In this document: positions 1 through 5,386 of the stretch, in pieces | Layout: each line of letters opens with the position of its first letter | How positions within the stretch are numbered: the first letter of the stretch is position 1 | Source: CAZZNQ01 sp964655775 | GTDB lineage: Bacteria > Planctomycetota > Brocadiia > SM23-32 | DNA length: 5,441 bases | Assembly: GCA_964655775.1 (NCBI GenBank) | Contig: CAZZNQ010000134.1 | Span: 1-5,441, forward strand | Direction of reading: 5' to 3' | The notes under the pieces: model-generated | What the model was told of the DNA's origin: nothing | Database searches by the model: none | Seen by the model: the letters and a program-made list of their open reading frames with translations, nothing else | Position numbers and translations under genes: made by a program

Positions 1-744
1 GTCGGTGATGATGTCGCCGAACATGTTGCAGGTCACGATGGTGTCGAACCACTCGGGGTTCTTGACCATCCACATGCAGGTGGCGTCCACGTGGGCGTAG
101 TCGCGCTCGACGTCCGGATACTCCCCCCCCACTTCCTGGAAGGCGCGCCACCAGAGATCGTGGGCGTAGGTGAGCACGTTGGTCTTCGCGCAGAGGGTGA
201 GCGTCTTCCTGTCGTCGCGACTGCGGCAGTACTCGTACGCGTAGCGGATGCAGCGCTCGACGCCGAAGCGGGTGTTGATCATCTCCTGCACGGCGACCTC
301 GTTCGGCGTGCCTTTGTAGGTGAAGCCGCCGCTGCCGGTGTAAAGCCCCTCGTTGTTCTCACGCACCACCACGAAATCGATGTCGGCGGGCGTCTTATCC
401 TTCAGCGGGGTGTCGACGCCGGGGAACAGCTTGACGGGGCGCAGGTTGATGTACTGTTCAAGCTCGAAGCGCAGGCGCAGCAGCAGGCCCTTCTCCAGGA
501 TGCCGGGCGCCACGTCCGGGTGGCCGACGGCGCCCAGGTAGATCACGTCGAAGCCGCGCAGTTCGTCCAAAGCGGCGTTGGGCAGCACCTCGCCCGTGCG
601 CAGGTACCGTTCCCCGCCGAAATCGTAGGAGACCGTCTCATACTGGAATCCGTCGATCGTGCTCACCGCTTCCAGGACCTTCAGCCCCTCGTCCACGACT
701 TCCGGGCCGGTGCCGTCCCCGGGTATAACCGCTATCTTGTGCAT
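1..744 (-). CDS. leuB: 3-isopropylmalate dehydrogenase, N-terminal 248 codons (partial, runs off left edge)
   Basis: Oxidative decarboxylation of 3-isopropylmalate to 2-ketoisocaproate with NAD+, the third step of leucine synthesis, in the cytoplasm. I translated the minus strand from the ATG at 744-742; it stays open to base 1, ending exactly on codon 248. Visible landmarks are the N-terminal GDGTGPEV (residues 9-16), the Arg-rich substrate segment RLRFELEQYINLRP (90-103), RENNEGLYTG (128-137) with the active-site Tyr135, CAKTNVL with Lys187, HVDATCMWMV with Asp220, and NMFGDIITD (240-248) carrying the metal-binding Asp244 and Asp248. The Arg segment and the EGLYTG form resemble the mycobacterial-type LeuB more than isocitrate dehydrogenase. 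Family members are about 340-370 residues, so roughly 100 C-terminal residues lie outside. The start is chosen because MHKIAVIPGDGTGPEV is the normal beginning of the family; the ribosome site (GCGGAA) is weak. A tartrate or D-malate dehydrogenase paralogue is the main alternative. Confidence 0.9.
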   Translation of the reverse strand, partial: MHKIAVIPGDGTGPEVVDEGLKVLEAVSTIDGFQYETVSYDFGGERYLRTGEVLPNAALDELRGFDVIYLGAVGHPDVAPGILEKGLLLRLRFELEQYINLRPVKLFPGVDTPLKDKTPADIDFVVVRENNEGLYTGSGGFTYKGTPNEVAVQEMINTRFGVERCIRYAYEYCRSRDDRKTLTLCAKTNVLTYAHDLWWRAFQEVGGEYPDVERDYAHVDATCMWMVKNPEWFDTIVTCNMFGDIITD

Positions 745-784
745 TGCCGGCAGTTCCGCTGAGTAAAGGTATGTGAGTGGGTGG

Positions 785-800
785 CGCCGCGCCCGCGGCG
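785..800 (-). other. GC-rich hairpin in the leuB leader
   Basis: CGCCGC and GCGGCG form a perfect 6-base-pair stem around a 4-base loop, about 40 bases upstream of the leuB start. No T-tract follows on either strand, so it is not a classic terminator. It lies inside the predicted leuB untranslated leader and may only affect transcript stability or be chance in GC-rich DNA. Confidence 0.35.
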
Positions 801-819
801 TTGGAGAATGGAACCGTCA

Positions 820-848
820 AGCTTAACCAGACGAGTGCGTTATGTCAA
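820..848 (-). promoter_or_regulatory. Predicted sigma70-type promoter for leuB
   Basis: On the minus strand there is a perfect -35 box TTGACA (bases 848-843), a 17-base spacer, and a TAAGCT -10 (825-820) that keeps the most conserved first, second and last positions but matches only three of six. Transcription would begin near 813, giving a leader of about 70 nt before the leuB ATG at 744. The -10 is weak, so the exact -10 could be shifted. No leucine-rich leader peptide or T-box-like sequence was seen in the leader. Confidence 0.5.
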
Positions 849-901
849 ACCACTCGGCGCGCTGCACGCCGTCCGGTGACTGCCTTTTCGATTGACAACG
901 C
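837..901. repeat. Imperfect inverted repeat holding both divergent -35 boxes
   Basis: The left arm (837-848), read on the minus strand, is TTGACATAACGC; the right arm (892-901), read on the plus strand, is TTGACAACGC. They match at ten bases with a two-base insertion in the left arm, and 43 bases lie between them. Six of the ten matches are the -35 hexamers themselves, so only ACGC is additional. Between the arms is a short CGGCG/CGCCG dyad (855-859 and 867-871, 7-base loop). This could be a shared operator for leuB and the lipid cluster, or a consequence of two good -35 boxes facing apart. Confidence 0.35.
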
Positions 902-921
902 GAGAAAGCGGGCAGTAGAAT
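892..921 (+). promoter_or_regulatory. Predicted sigma70-type promoter for rpmF and the lipid operon
   Basis: A consensus -35 TTGACA (892-897), an 18-base spacer and a near-consensus -10 TAGAAT (916-921, five of six) make this the best promoter in the window. The expected start is near 928. It is placed correctly to drive rpmF-plsX-fabH-fabD-fabG and probably acpP. Its -10 is identical to that proposed before acpP. Confidence 0.72.
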
Positions 922-927
922 AGCGTC

Positions 928-1084
928 TTCTGCAAAGAAACCAACCGGCGGCCCACAGGGATGCACGAGCGGCCCGACCGCAAAACCGGCCTCCCGAGCG
1001 CCGCCGAACGGAAGACCCATCGAGTATCTGCCCCCACGTAATGTGAGCGCGGCGGAACCATGCTATTCGAGAGGATGTGAGAAG
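928..1084 (+). other. Long untranslated leader of rpmF, possibly structured
   Basis: From the predicted start near 928 to the rpmF ATG there are about 157 bases without a convincing gene. CGGCGGC (946-952) can pair with GCCGCCG (1000-1006) as a 7-base-pair outer stem, enclosing a small GCGG/CCGC hairpin (969-972 with 978-981). A 26-codon ORF (ATG 961 to TAA 1039-1041) exists, but its only purine-rich stretch abuts the ATG and its product resembles nothing I know. The leader ends with the rpmF ribosome site GAGAGG (1069-1074). The structure was paired by hand, with no energy or covariation test. Together with 745-927 this covers the gene-free 745-1084 stretch. Confidence 0.35.
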
Positions 1085-1309
1085 ATGGCCGTCCCGAAAC
1101 GAAGAACGAGCAAAGCGCGCAAACGAAAGCGCCGCACCCATCAGAATCTGGCGATGCCCAACGTGCCGAAGAGCCAGAAGACCCGGGCCCCCGGCAGCCG
1201 CTCGCAGAAGTTCTTCTGCGGCAACTGCAACCGGCCCAAGCCGCCCCACGCCGTCTGCCCCAATTGCGGCTACTATCGCGGCAAGCCTCTCGTGGAAGTC
1301 GAGAGATAA
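1085..1309 (+). CDS. rpmF: 50S ribosomal protein L32 (bL32), zinc-binding form
   Basis: Small structural protein of the large ribosomal subunit. The 74-residue product opens with the bL32 signature MAVPKRRTSKARKRKRRTHQ, a highly basic rRNA-binding tail, and ends in a zinc ribbon formed by Cys45-x2-Cys48 and Cys58-x2-Cys61, followed by GYYRGKPLVEVE. All four cysteines are present, so this is the zinc-containing C+ form. It is longer than the usual 55-60 residues because of a stretch around residues 20-42 between the basic tail and the ribbon. I chose ATG 1085 because MAVPKR is the family's invariant start and GAGAGG sits 10 bases upstream; an in-frame GTG at 1043 would add 14 residues unlike the family. 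It leads the operon, 17 bases before plsX, the common rpmF-plsX-fab arrangement. The DUF177 (YceD) gene that often precedes rpmF is not here. Confidence 0.95.
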   Translation: MAVPKRRTSKARKRKRRTHQNLAMPNVPKSQKTRAPGSRSQKFFCGNCNRPKPPHAVCPNCGYYRGKPLVEVER

Positions 1310-1326
1310 ACCAGGAAGCCTCGCGC

Positions 1327-2409
1327 ATGAGTCACCCGGCGAAGAATCCGGCCCCGCGCCGAAACGCCGCAACGCCGGCCGGCAGTCCGAAGCCGAGAGT
1401 GGTTGTTGACGCGGCCGGAGGCGACACACCTCTGGGCGCACGGGTCCGTGGAGCCATCGACGCGGCCAGGCTCTACTCCGATACGCGGGTGATTCTCTGC
1501 GCGGACGAATCGAAGCTGGAGCCGGAGCTGGAGAAGCTGGGCGGCGCACCGGCGAACCTTTCCATTCGGCACGCCGCCGAGGAAGTCGGCATGCACGAGT
1601 CTCCGGTTCAAGCCGTGCGCACCAAGAAGGAGTCTTCAATCGCCGTGGGAGTGGGTCTGGTGGCCGCAGGCGAGGCCGACGCTTTCGTCAGCGCCGGCAA
1701 CACCGGTGCGGTCGCCGCGGCCAGCACGCTGATGCTGGGACGCCTGAAAGGCGTTTCGCGCCCCGGAATCGCCGCCGCTATGCAGATCATCGATCATCCT
1801 GCCGTGGCCATCGACGTGGGTGCCAACGTGGACTCCAAGCCCGTCAACCTGCTGCAGTGGGCCATCATGGCCACGGTCTTCGCCAAACACATAATGGGCG
1901 TCGAGAATCCCCGCGTCGGCCTGCTGAACGTCGGCACAGAACCCGGCAAAGGCTGCGAGCTTACCCGGAAGGCCTACGGGCTGCTCTCCGAAGCGGATTT
2001 GAACTTCCTGGGCAACGTGGAGCCGGAGCAGCTCTTCTACGGACAGTGCGACATCGTGGTCTGCGACGGGTTTACCGGGAACATACTGCTTAAGATGGGC
2101 GAGAGCCTGATAATGCGGCTTGTTGCGTGGCTTAAAGACAACGTGCGTGGCAACCTGCGATACACTCTGGGATTCGCCCTCTGCAAAAAGCTGTTCAAAC
2201 ACCTGAAGTACTGTGCCGATTTCGCGGAATACGGCGGCGCCCCGCTGCTGGGCGTCAACGGGGTGACCATCATAACCCACGGCGCATCGGACGCCCGGGC
2301 CATCCAGAACGCCGTCCGTGAAGCGCGGAGCTTCGTGTTGGACGAAGTGAACGCGCACATCGAGGAAGCCATTCAAACCGACTCAGCGGCGCGACTCGTC
2401 CGTTCCTGA
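1327..2409 (+). CDS. plsX: Phosphate acyltransferase PlsX (acyl-ACP:phosphate transacylase)
   Basis: Transfers a long acyl chain from acyl-ACP to inorganic phosphate, giving acyl-phosphate that PlsY uses to acylate glycerol-3-phosphate; PlsX is a peripheral membrane protein. The 360-residue product carries family blocks throughout: VVVDAAGGD (25-33), DAFVSAGNTGAVAAAS (118-133), AIDVGANVDSKP (161-172), ENPRVGLLNVG (193-203), FLGNVEPEQL (227-236), VVCDGFTGNILLK (244-256) and EYGGAPLLGVNG (301-312), then HGASDARAI (318-326). The usual DAMGGD is DAAGGD here. Start ATG 1327 has AGGAAG (1313-1318) 8 bases upstream; this leaves a Pro/Ala/Arg-rich tail of about 24 residues before the conserved fold. 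The alternative is GTG 1399, which would start right at the fold but lacks the good ribosome site. It lies between rpmF and fabH, as in many bacteria. Confidence 0.95.
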   Translation: MSHPAKNPAPRRNAATPAGSPKPRVVVDAAGGDTPLGARVRGAIDAARLYSDTRVILCADESKLEPELEKLGGAPANLSIRHAAEEVGMHESPVQAVRTKKESSIAVGVGLVAAGEADAFVSAGNTGAVAAASTLMLGRLKGVSRPGIAAAMQIIDHPAVAIDVGANVDSKPVNLLQWAIMATVFAKHIMGVENPRVGLLNVGTEPGKGCELTRKAYGLLSEADLNFLGNVEPEQLFYGQCDIVVCDGFTGNILLKMGESLIMRLVAWLKDNVRGNLRYTLGFALCKKLFKHLKYCADFAEYGGAPLLGVNGVTIITHGASDARAIQNAVREARSFVLDEVNAHIEEAIQTDSAARLVRS

Positions 2410-2457
2410 CCTTCCGACGGGTCGCCGGCGCCCACGACCTGGACCTGGGATTTCAAC

Positions 2458-3453
2458 ATGCAAAGTGCACAGAGCATACCCGTGGAGATCGCCGGCGTCG
2501 GCAGCTATCTGCCCGACCGAGTTCTGAGCAATCACGACCTCGAGCAGATGGTGGAAACGTCCGATGAGTGGATCGTCCAGCGCAGCGGCATACGGGAACG
2601 CCGCATTGCCAGCGATGACGAGGCCACCAGCGACATGGCCGCAGCCGCGGCCCGGGAAGCCCTGGAGATGGCCGAGACGGATCCGAAGGAAGTCGACGCC
2701 GTCATAGTCGCCACCTGCACGCCGGACCACATTTTTCCCGCCTCCGGCTGCCTGGTGCAGGCCGCCCTGGGGGCGGAGAACGCCATGGGATACGACCTGG
2801 AAGCCGCCTGCAGCGGTTTCGTCTTTGCCCTGGCGCAGGCCGCCGGACAGATCGCCTGCGACATGGCGGACAACATCCTGGTGATCGGCGCCGAAACGCT
2901 CTCCCGCATCACGGATTACACCGATCGGCGGACCTGCATCCTCTTCGGCGACGGCGCCGGCGCGGTGCTGCTGAGGCGGCCGCGCAACGGCGGCAAGATC
3001 ATCTACAGCGAGCTGGGCAGCGACGGCCACGCACCGGAGATACTGATGGTGCCGTCCGGTGGATCCCGACTGCCCACCAGCCACGAAACCGTGGACTCTC
3101 GAGACCAGTTCATGAAGCTCCAGGGCCGAGAGGTGTTCAAGCGGGCCGTCAGCAAAATGACCGAACTCCTCGAGAGGGTGCCTGAGCAGACCGGCATTGC
3201 GCTCTCCGACGTGAAGCTCATCCTGCCGCACCAGAGCAACATCCGCATCATCAACAGCTGCCTGGAAAGAAGCGGGCTGCCGCTGGACAAGGCGTATGTG
3301 AACATCGACCGCGTCGGCAACACCAGCGCGGCTTCCATTCCGCTGGCGCTGGACGAGGCCGTCCGGCAGGGGCTGGTGGAACGCGGCGACCTTCTGCTGC
3401 TCCTGGCGTTCGGCGGCGGGCTGACATGGGCCTCGATGCTTCTGCAATACTGA
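2458..3453 (+). CDS. fabH: 3-oxoacyl-ACP synthase III (KAS III)
   Basis: Starts fatty-acid synthesis by condensing a short acyl-CoA primer with malonyl-ACP to give a 3-ketoacyl-ACP. The 331-residue protein has the usual length and is intact. The Cys-His-Asn triad is visible: Cys118 in EAACSGF, His258 in LPHQSN, and Asn288 in GNTSAASIP. Other signatures are TSDEWIVQRSGIRERRI (34-50), FGDGAGAVLL (163-172) and the C-terminal AFGGGLTWASMLLQ (317-330). Phe93, in the HIFP segment, falls where E. coli FabH has Phe87 in the primer pocket; that is compatible with acetyl-CoA but not decisive, since branched-primer enzymes can also have Phe there. The ATG at 2458 is preceded by only a modest ribosome site (TGGGA, 7 bases away). 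It sits 48 bases after plsX and 46 before fabD. Confidence 0.95.
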   Translation: MQSAQSIPVEIAGVGSYLPDRVLSNHDLEQMVETSDEWIVQRSGIRERRIASDDEATSDMAAAAAREALEMAETDPKEVDAVIVATCTPDHIFPASGCLVQAALGAENAMGYDLEAACSGFVFALAQAAGQIACDMADNILVIGAETLSRITDYTDRRTCILFGDGAGAVLLRRPRNGGKIIYSELGSDGHAPEILMVPSGGSRLPTSHETVDSRDQFMKLQGREVFKRAVSKMTELLERVPEQTGIALSDVKLILPHQSNIRIINSCLERSGLPLDKAYVNIDRVGNTSAASIPLALDEAVRQGLVERGDLLLLLAFGGGLTWASMLLQY

Positions 3454-3499
3454 CACCTGCCTCCCGTTCATTCCTGCCTGCAGCGAGGACCCGATAGCC

Positions 3500-4435
3500 A
3501 TGCAAGCACTGCTCTTTCCCGGCCAGGGCGCCCAGGCCGTAGGTATGGGACGCGATCTTGCCGACGAGTTCGAGGCCGCCGAGCGGACATTCGAGGAAGC
3601 GAACGAGGCTCTGGGTTTCGACGTGGCCGCGCTCTGCTTCGACGGACCACTCGAGCAGCTTTCCCGAAGCGACGTCGCCCAGCCGGCCATCCTCGCCACG
3701 AGCGTCGCCGCGCTGCGTTCGATGGAGGAAGCCGCCGGCGAACCGATGGACTTCGGCGCGGCGGCAGGCCTCAGCCTGGGCGAGTACACGGCGCTGGTCG
3801 CCGCCGGCGCCTTGGACTTCCAGGAGGCGATCCGACTGGTGCGCCATCGCGGCGCGTTCATGCAGGAAGCGTGCGAACTCACCTCGGGCGGCATGTGCTC
3901 CATCATTGGAATGGATGACGCGGACGTGGAGGCCGCCTGCCGCCGGGTGCGCGAGCAAGGCGGACGAGTCTGGCCGGCCAACTACAACAGCCCCGGCCAA
4001 CTGGTGATCAGTGGGGAGGAGGGCGCCGTGGACGAGGCGGCGGAAATCTGCTCGGACATGGGTGCGCGCCGCGCCATCAAGCTCAACGTCGCCGGCGCGT
4101 TCCACACCGAGCTGATGGCCTCGGCCGCCGAGAAACTTGCGCCGCTCTTGGCGGAAGCGCGGTTCAGCACCCCGACCTGCGCCGTGGTCGCCAACGTAAC
4201 CGGGCGCCCCGTCGGCGGCCCGGACGAGATACGCGATCTGCTGGTCCGCCAGGTGACCGGCGCGGTAAGATGGAGCGCGAGCATGACCTGGCTGGCGGAG
4301 AACGGGGGCCGGACCTTCCTGGAGGTCGGCCCGGGCCGCGTGCTGCAGGGCCTGCTGCGCAGAACGGTGAGGGACGTGGAATGCAGCGGGGTGGCCACGG
4401 CGGCCGACGTGCATTCCTATGCCGGCGCCGACTGA
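3500..4435 (+). CDS. fabD: Malonyl-CoA:ACP transacylase
   Basis: Moves malonyl from CoA to the phosphopantetheine arm of ACP, supplying FabH and the elongating synthases. The 311 residues match the normal FabD length. Seen directly: FPGQGAQ (6-12) with the oxyanion-hole Gln9; the nucleophile elbow GLSLGEYTAL (90-99) with Ser92; RHRGAFMQ with the malonate-binding Arg117; NYNSPGQLVISG (161-172); GAFHTELM with catalytic His202; and LVRQ with Gln251, matching the E. coli Ser92/Arg117/His201/Gln250 set. The residue before the nucleophile is Leu91 (CTC, 3770-3772) instead of the common His of GHSLGE. The start ATG 3500 has GAGGA (3485-3489) 10 bases upstream and gives the family-typical short N-terminus before FPGQG. 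The last dozen residues are unconserved. Confidence 0.95.
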   Translation: MQALLFPGQGAQAVGMGRDLADEFEAAERTFEEANEALGFDVAALCFDGPLEQLSRSDVAQPAILATSVAALRSMEEAAGEPMDFGAAAGLSLGEYTALVAAGALDFQEAIRLVRHRGAFMQEACELTSGGMCSIIGMDDADVEAACRRVREQGGRVWPANYNSPGQLVISGEEGAVDEAAEICSDMGARRAIKLNVAGAFHTELMASAAEKLAPLLAEARFSTPTCAVVANVTGRPVGGPDEIRDLLVRQVTGAVRWSASMTWLAENGGRTFLEVGPGRVLQGLLRRTVRDVECSGVATAADVHSYAGAD

Positions 4436-4482
4436 TCGCTACGGGCCACGGCCGGAAGCCGCCTCGCTCAGCAACACCGACG

Positions 4483-4491
4483 TAAGGAGGA
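4483..4491 (+). promoter_or_regulatory. Strong ribosome binding site of fabG
   Basis: TAAGGAGGA is a near-perfect anti-Shine-Dalgarno match placed 7 bases before the fabG ATG at 4499. It is clearly stronger than the sites of fabH or leuB, fixes the fabG start, and suggests higher translation of fabG than its upstream neighbours. Confidence 0.8.
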
Positions 4492-4498
4492 GAAAGCC

Positions 4499-5242
4499 AT
4501 GAAGGCACTGGAAGGCAAGAACGCCATAGTCACCGGGGCCTCGCGGGGCATCGGTCGGGCGATCTGCGTGAAGCTGGCCGCCGCGGGAGCGAACATCGCC
4601 GGCATCGACGTCGAGCAGGCGCCGCAGGAAGAAACCGCCTCGCTGGTCGAACAGGAAGGCGTCCGGTTCCTGGCCCTGACGGCCGACGTCTCGAAGTTCG
4701 ACCAGGTGAAGGAAGCCGTGGGGCAGGCGTGCGAGGAGTTCGGCACCGTCGAGGCGATGGTGAACAACGCCGGCATCACGCGCGACAACCTGCTTGTGCG
4801 CATGGACGAAGCCGAATGGCAGAGCGTGCTCTCGGTAAACCTGACGGGCGTTTTCAACGGTATCAAGGCCGTCGCCCGGCAGATGACCAAGCAGCGCGAG
4901 GGCCGCATTATCAACATCGCCAGCGTGGTCGGCATTATCGGCAACATCGGCCAGGCCAACTACTCCGCCAGCAAAGGCGGCGTGATCGCGCTGACCAAAA
5001 CCGCCGCCCGCGAACTGGGCCGCCGCAACGTGCTGGTGAACGCCGTAGCGCCCGGTTTCATTGTTACACCGATGACGGACAAGCTCAGCGACGACGCGCG
5101 CGATGAGTCCCTACGCCGCATCCCACTTGGCCACTACGGCGAGGTGGACGACGTGGCCGAGGCCGTGCTCTTTCTGGCGGGGCCCGGGTCGGCCTATATC
5201 ACGGGCCAGGTGATTTGTGTGGACGGCGGCATGGCCATGTAG
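4499..5242 (+). CDS. fabG: 3-oxoacyl-ACP reductase (short-chain dehydrogenase)
   Basis: Reduces 3-ketoacyl-ACP to 3-hydroxyacyl-ACP, the first reduction in each elongation cycle; usually a tetramer. The 247 residues are standard for FabG. A Rossmann dinucleotide site TGASRGIG (12-19) is followed by Asp63 in ADV, NNAG (89-92), then the SDR catalytic set Asn114, Ser142, Tyr155 and Lys159 (YSASK), the segment NAVAPGFIVTPM (181-192), and the C-terminal GQVICVDGGMAM. The end of the second beta strand reads IAGIDVEQ, putting Asp37 at the position that in SDRs usually selects NAD(H), whereas most FabG enzymes have a neutral or basic residue and use NADPH; Arg16 in the Gly motif is more NADP-like, so preference is unsettled. 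Placement between fabD and acpP argues for FabG over another SDR. A strong ribosome site supports ATG 4499. Confidence 0.94.
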   Translation: MKALEGKNAIVTGASRGIGRAICVKLAAAGANIAGIDVEQAPQEETASLVEQEGVRFLALTADVSKFDQVKEAVGQACEEFGTVEAMVNNAGITRDNLLVRMDEAEWQSVLSVNLTGVFNGIKAVARQMTKQREGRIINIASVVGIIGNIGQANYSASKGGVIALTKTAARELGRRNVLVNAVAPGFIVTPMTDKLSDDARDESLRRIPLGHYGEVDDVAEAVLFLAGPGSAYITGQVICVDGGMAM

Positions 5243-5256
5243 CCGCACCGGAATGC

Positions 5257-5285
5257 TTGAATCGAAGGAGACGGCCCGGTAGAAT
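5257..5285 (+). promoter_or_regulatory. Predicted internal promoter for acpP
   Basis: TTGAAT (5257-5262), a 17-base spacer and TAGAAT (5280-5285) lie just after the fabG stop. The -35 matches four of six and the -10 five of six, and the -10 is identical to that before rpmF. The predicted start is near 5292. A separate promoter fits the usual need for far more ACP than the enzymes upstream. Short CCGGA/TCCGG arms (5248-5252, 5287-5291) flank the promoter, possibly by chance. Confidence 0.58.
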
Positions 5286-5298
5286 ATCCGGACCACGA

Positions 5299-5361
5299 GC
5301 TGCTTTGTCCCGAAGCAGCGACTACCAAAGGGGGGCGCAGGCTGGCGAAGCGCGCCCTCTT
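5299..5361 (+). other. Two consecutive hairpins in the acpP leader
   Basis: The first pairs GCTGCTT (5299-5305) with AAGCAGC (5313-5319) perfectly, 7 base pairs with a 7-base loop. The second pairs 5329-5338 with 5352-5361: a GGGCGC/GCGCCC core of six Watson-Crick pairs, extended outward by two G-U, one G-C and one A-U pair. Neither is followed by a T-run, so they do not look like an intrinsic terminator and the fab transcript probably reads through. They lie between the predicted acpP start and its ribosome site, with about 12 unpaired bases left before AGGAGGT. Possible roles are mRNA stability or processing; pairing was done by hand. Confidence 0.45.
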
Positions 5362-5373
5362 CTCAAAACCATC

Positions 5374-5380
5374 AGGAGGT
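5374..5380 (+). promoter_or_regulatory. Ribosome binding site that fixes the acpP GTG start
   Basis: AGGAGGT is a near-perfect Shine-Dalgarno sequence with 6 bases between it and the GTG at 5387. No in-frame ATG lies nearby except codon 17, which would remove the first ACP helix, so this site settles the start. Confidence 0.8.
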
Positions 5381-5386
5381 CCTGAA

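Noticed and set aside
91..762. 223-codon plus-strand frame across leuB
   Set aside because: It is the complement of the conserved leuB frame; the minus-strand reading carries all active-site motifs.
1043..1084. GTG start extending rpmF by 14 residues
   Set aside because: MAVPKR at ATG 1085 is the near-universal L32 start, and GAGAGG is placed for it; the extension is unlike the family.
745..1084. FapR or FabR operator controlling the lipid operon
   Set aside because: I looked for the TTAGTACC-type FapR palindrome and similar sites and saw none.
845..1639. 264-codon minus-strand frame from the control region into plsX
   Set aside because: Arg/Ala/Pro-rich composition, no family resemblance, and it covers rpmF and the start of plsX, both firmly identified.
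1..3453. Functional link of leuB with FabH through leucine-derived branched primers
   Set aside because: The genes are divergent, LeuB is biosynthetic, and the FabH primer pocket cannot be shown to favour branched primers from this sequence alone.
2383..3981. 532-codon open frame on the minus strand across fabH and fabD
   Set aside because: It is antisense to two clearly conserved genes, its product is low-complexity (Ala, Gly, His, Arg-rich) without a recognisable domain, and long antisense frames are expected in GC-rich DNA with strong codon bias.
3251..4414. 387-codon open frame on the minus strand across fabD
   Set aside because: Fully antisense to fabD with its intact catalytic residues; no ribosome site or family motif.
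5299..5361. Intrinsic terminator between fabG and acpP
   Set aside because: Both stems are well formed but neither is followed by a run of T, so termination is unlikely.
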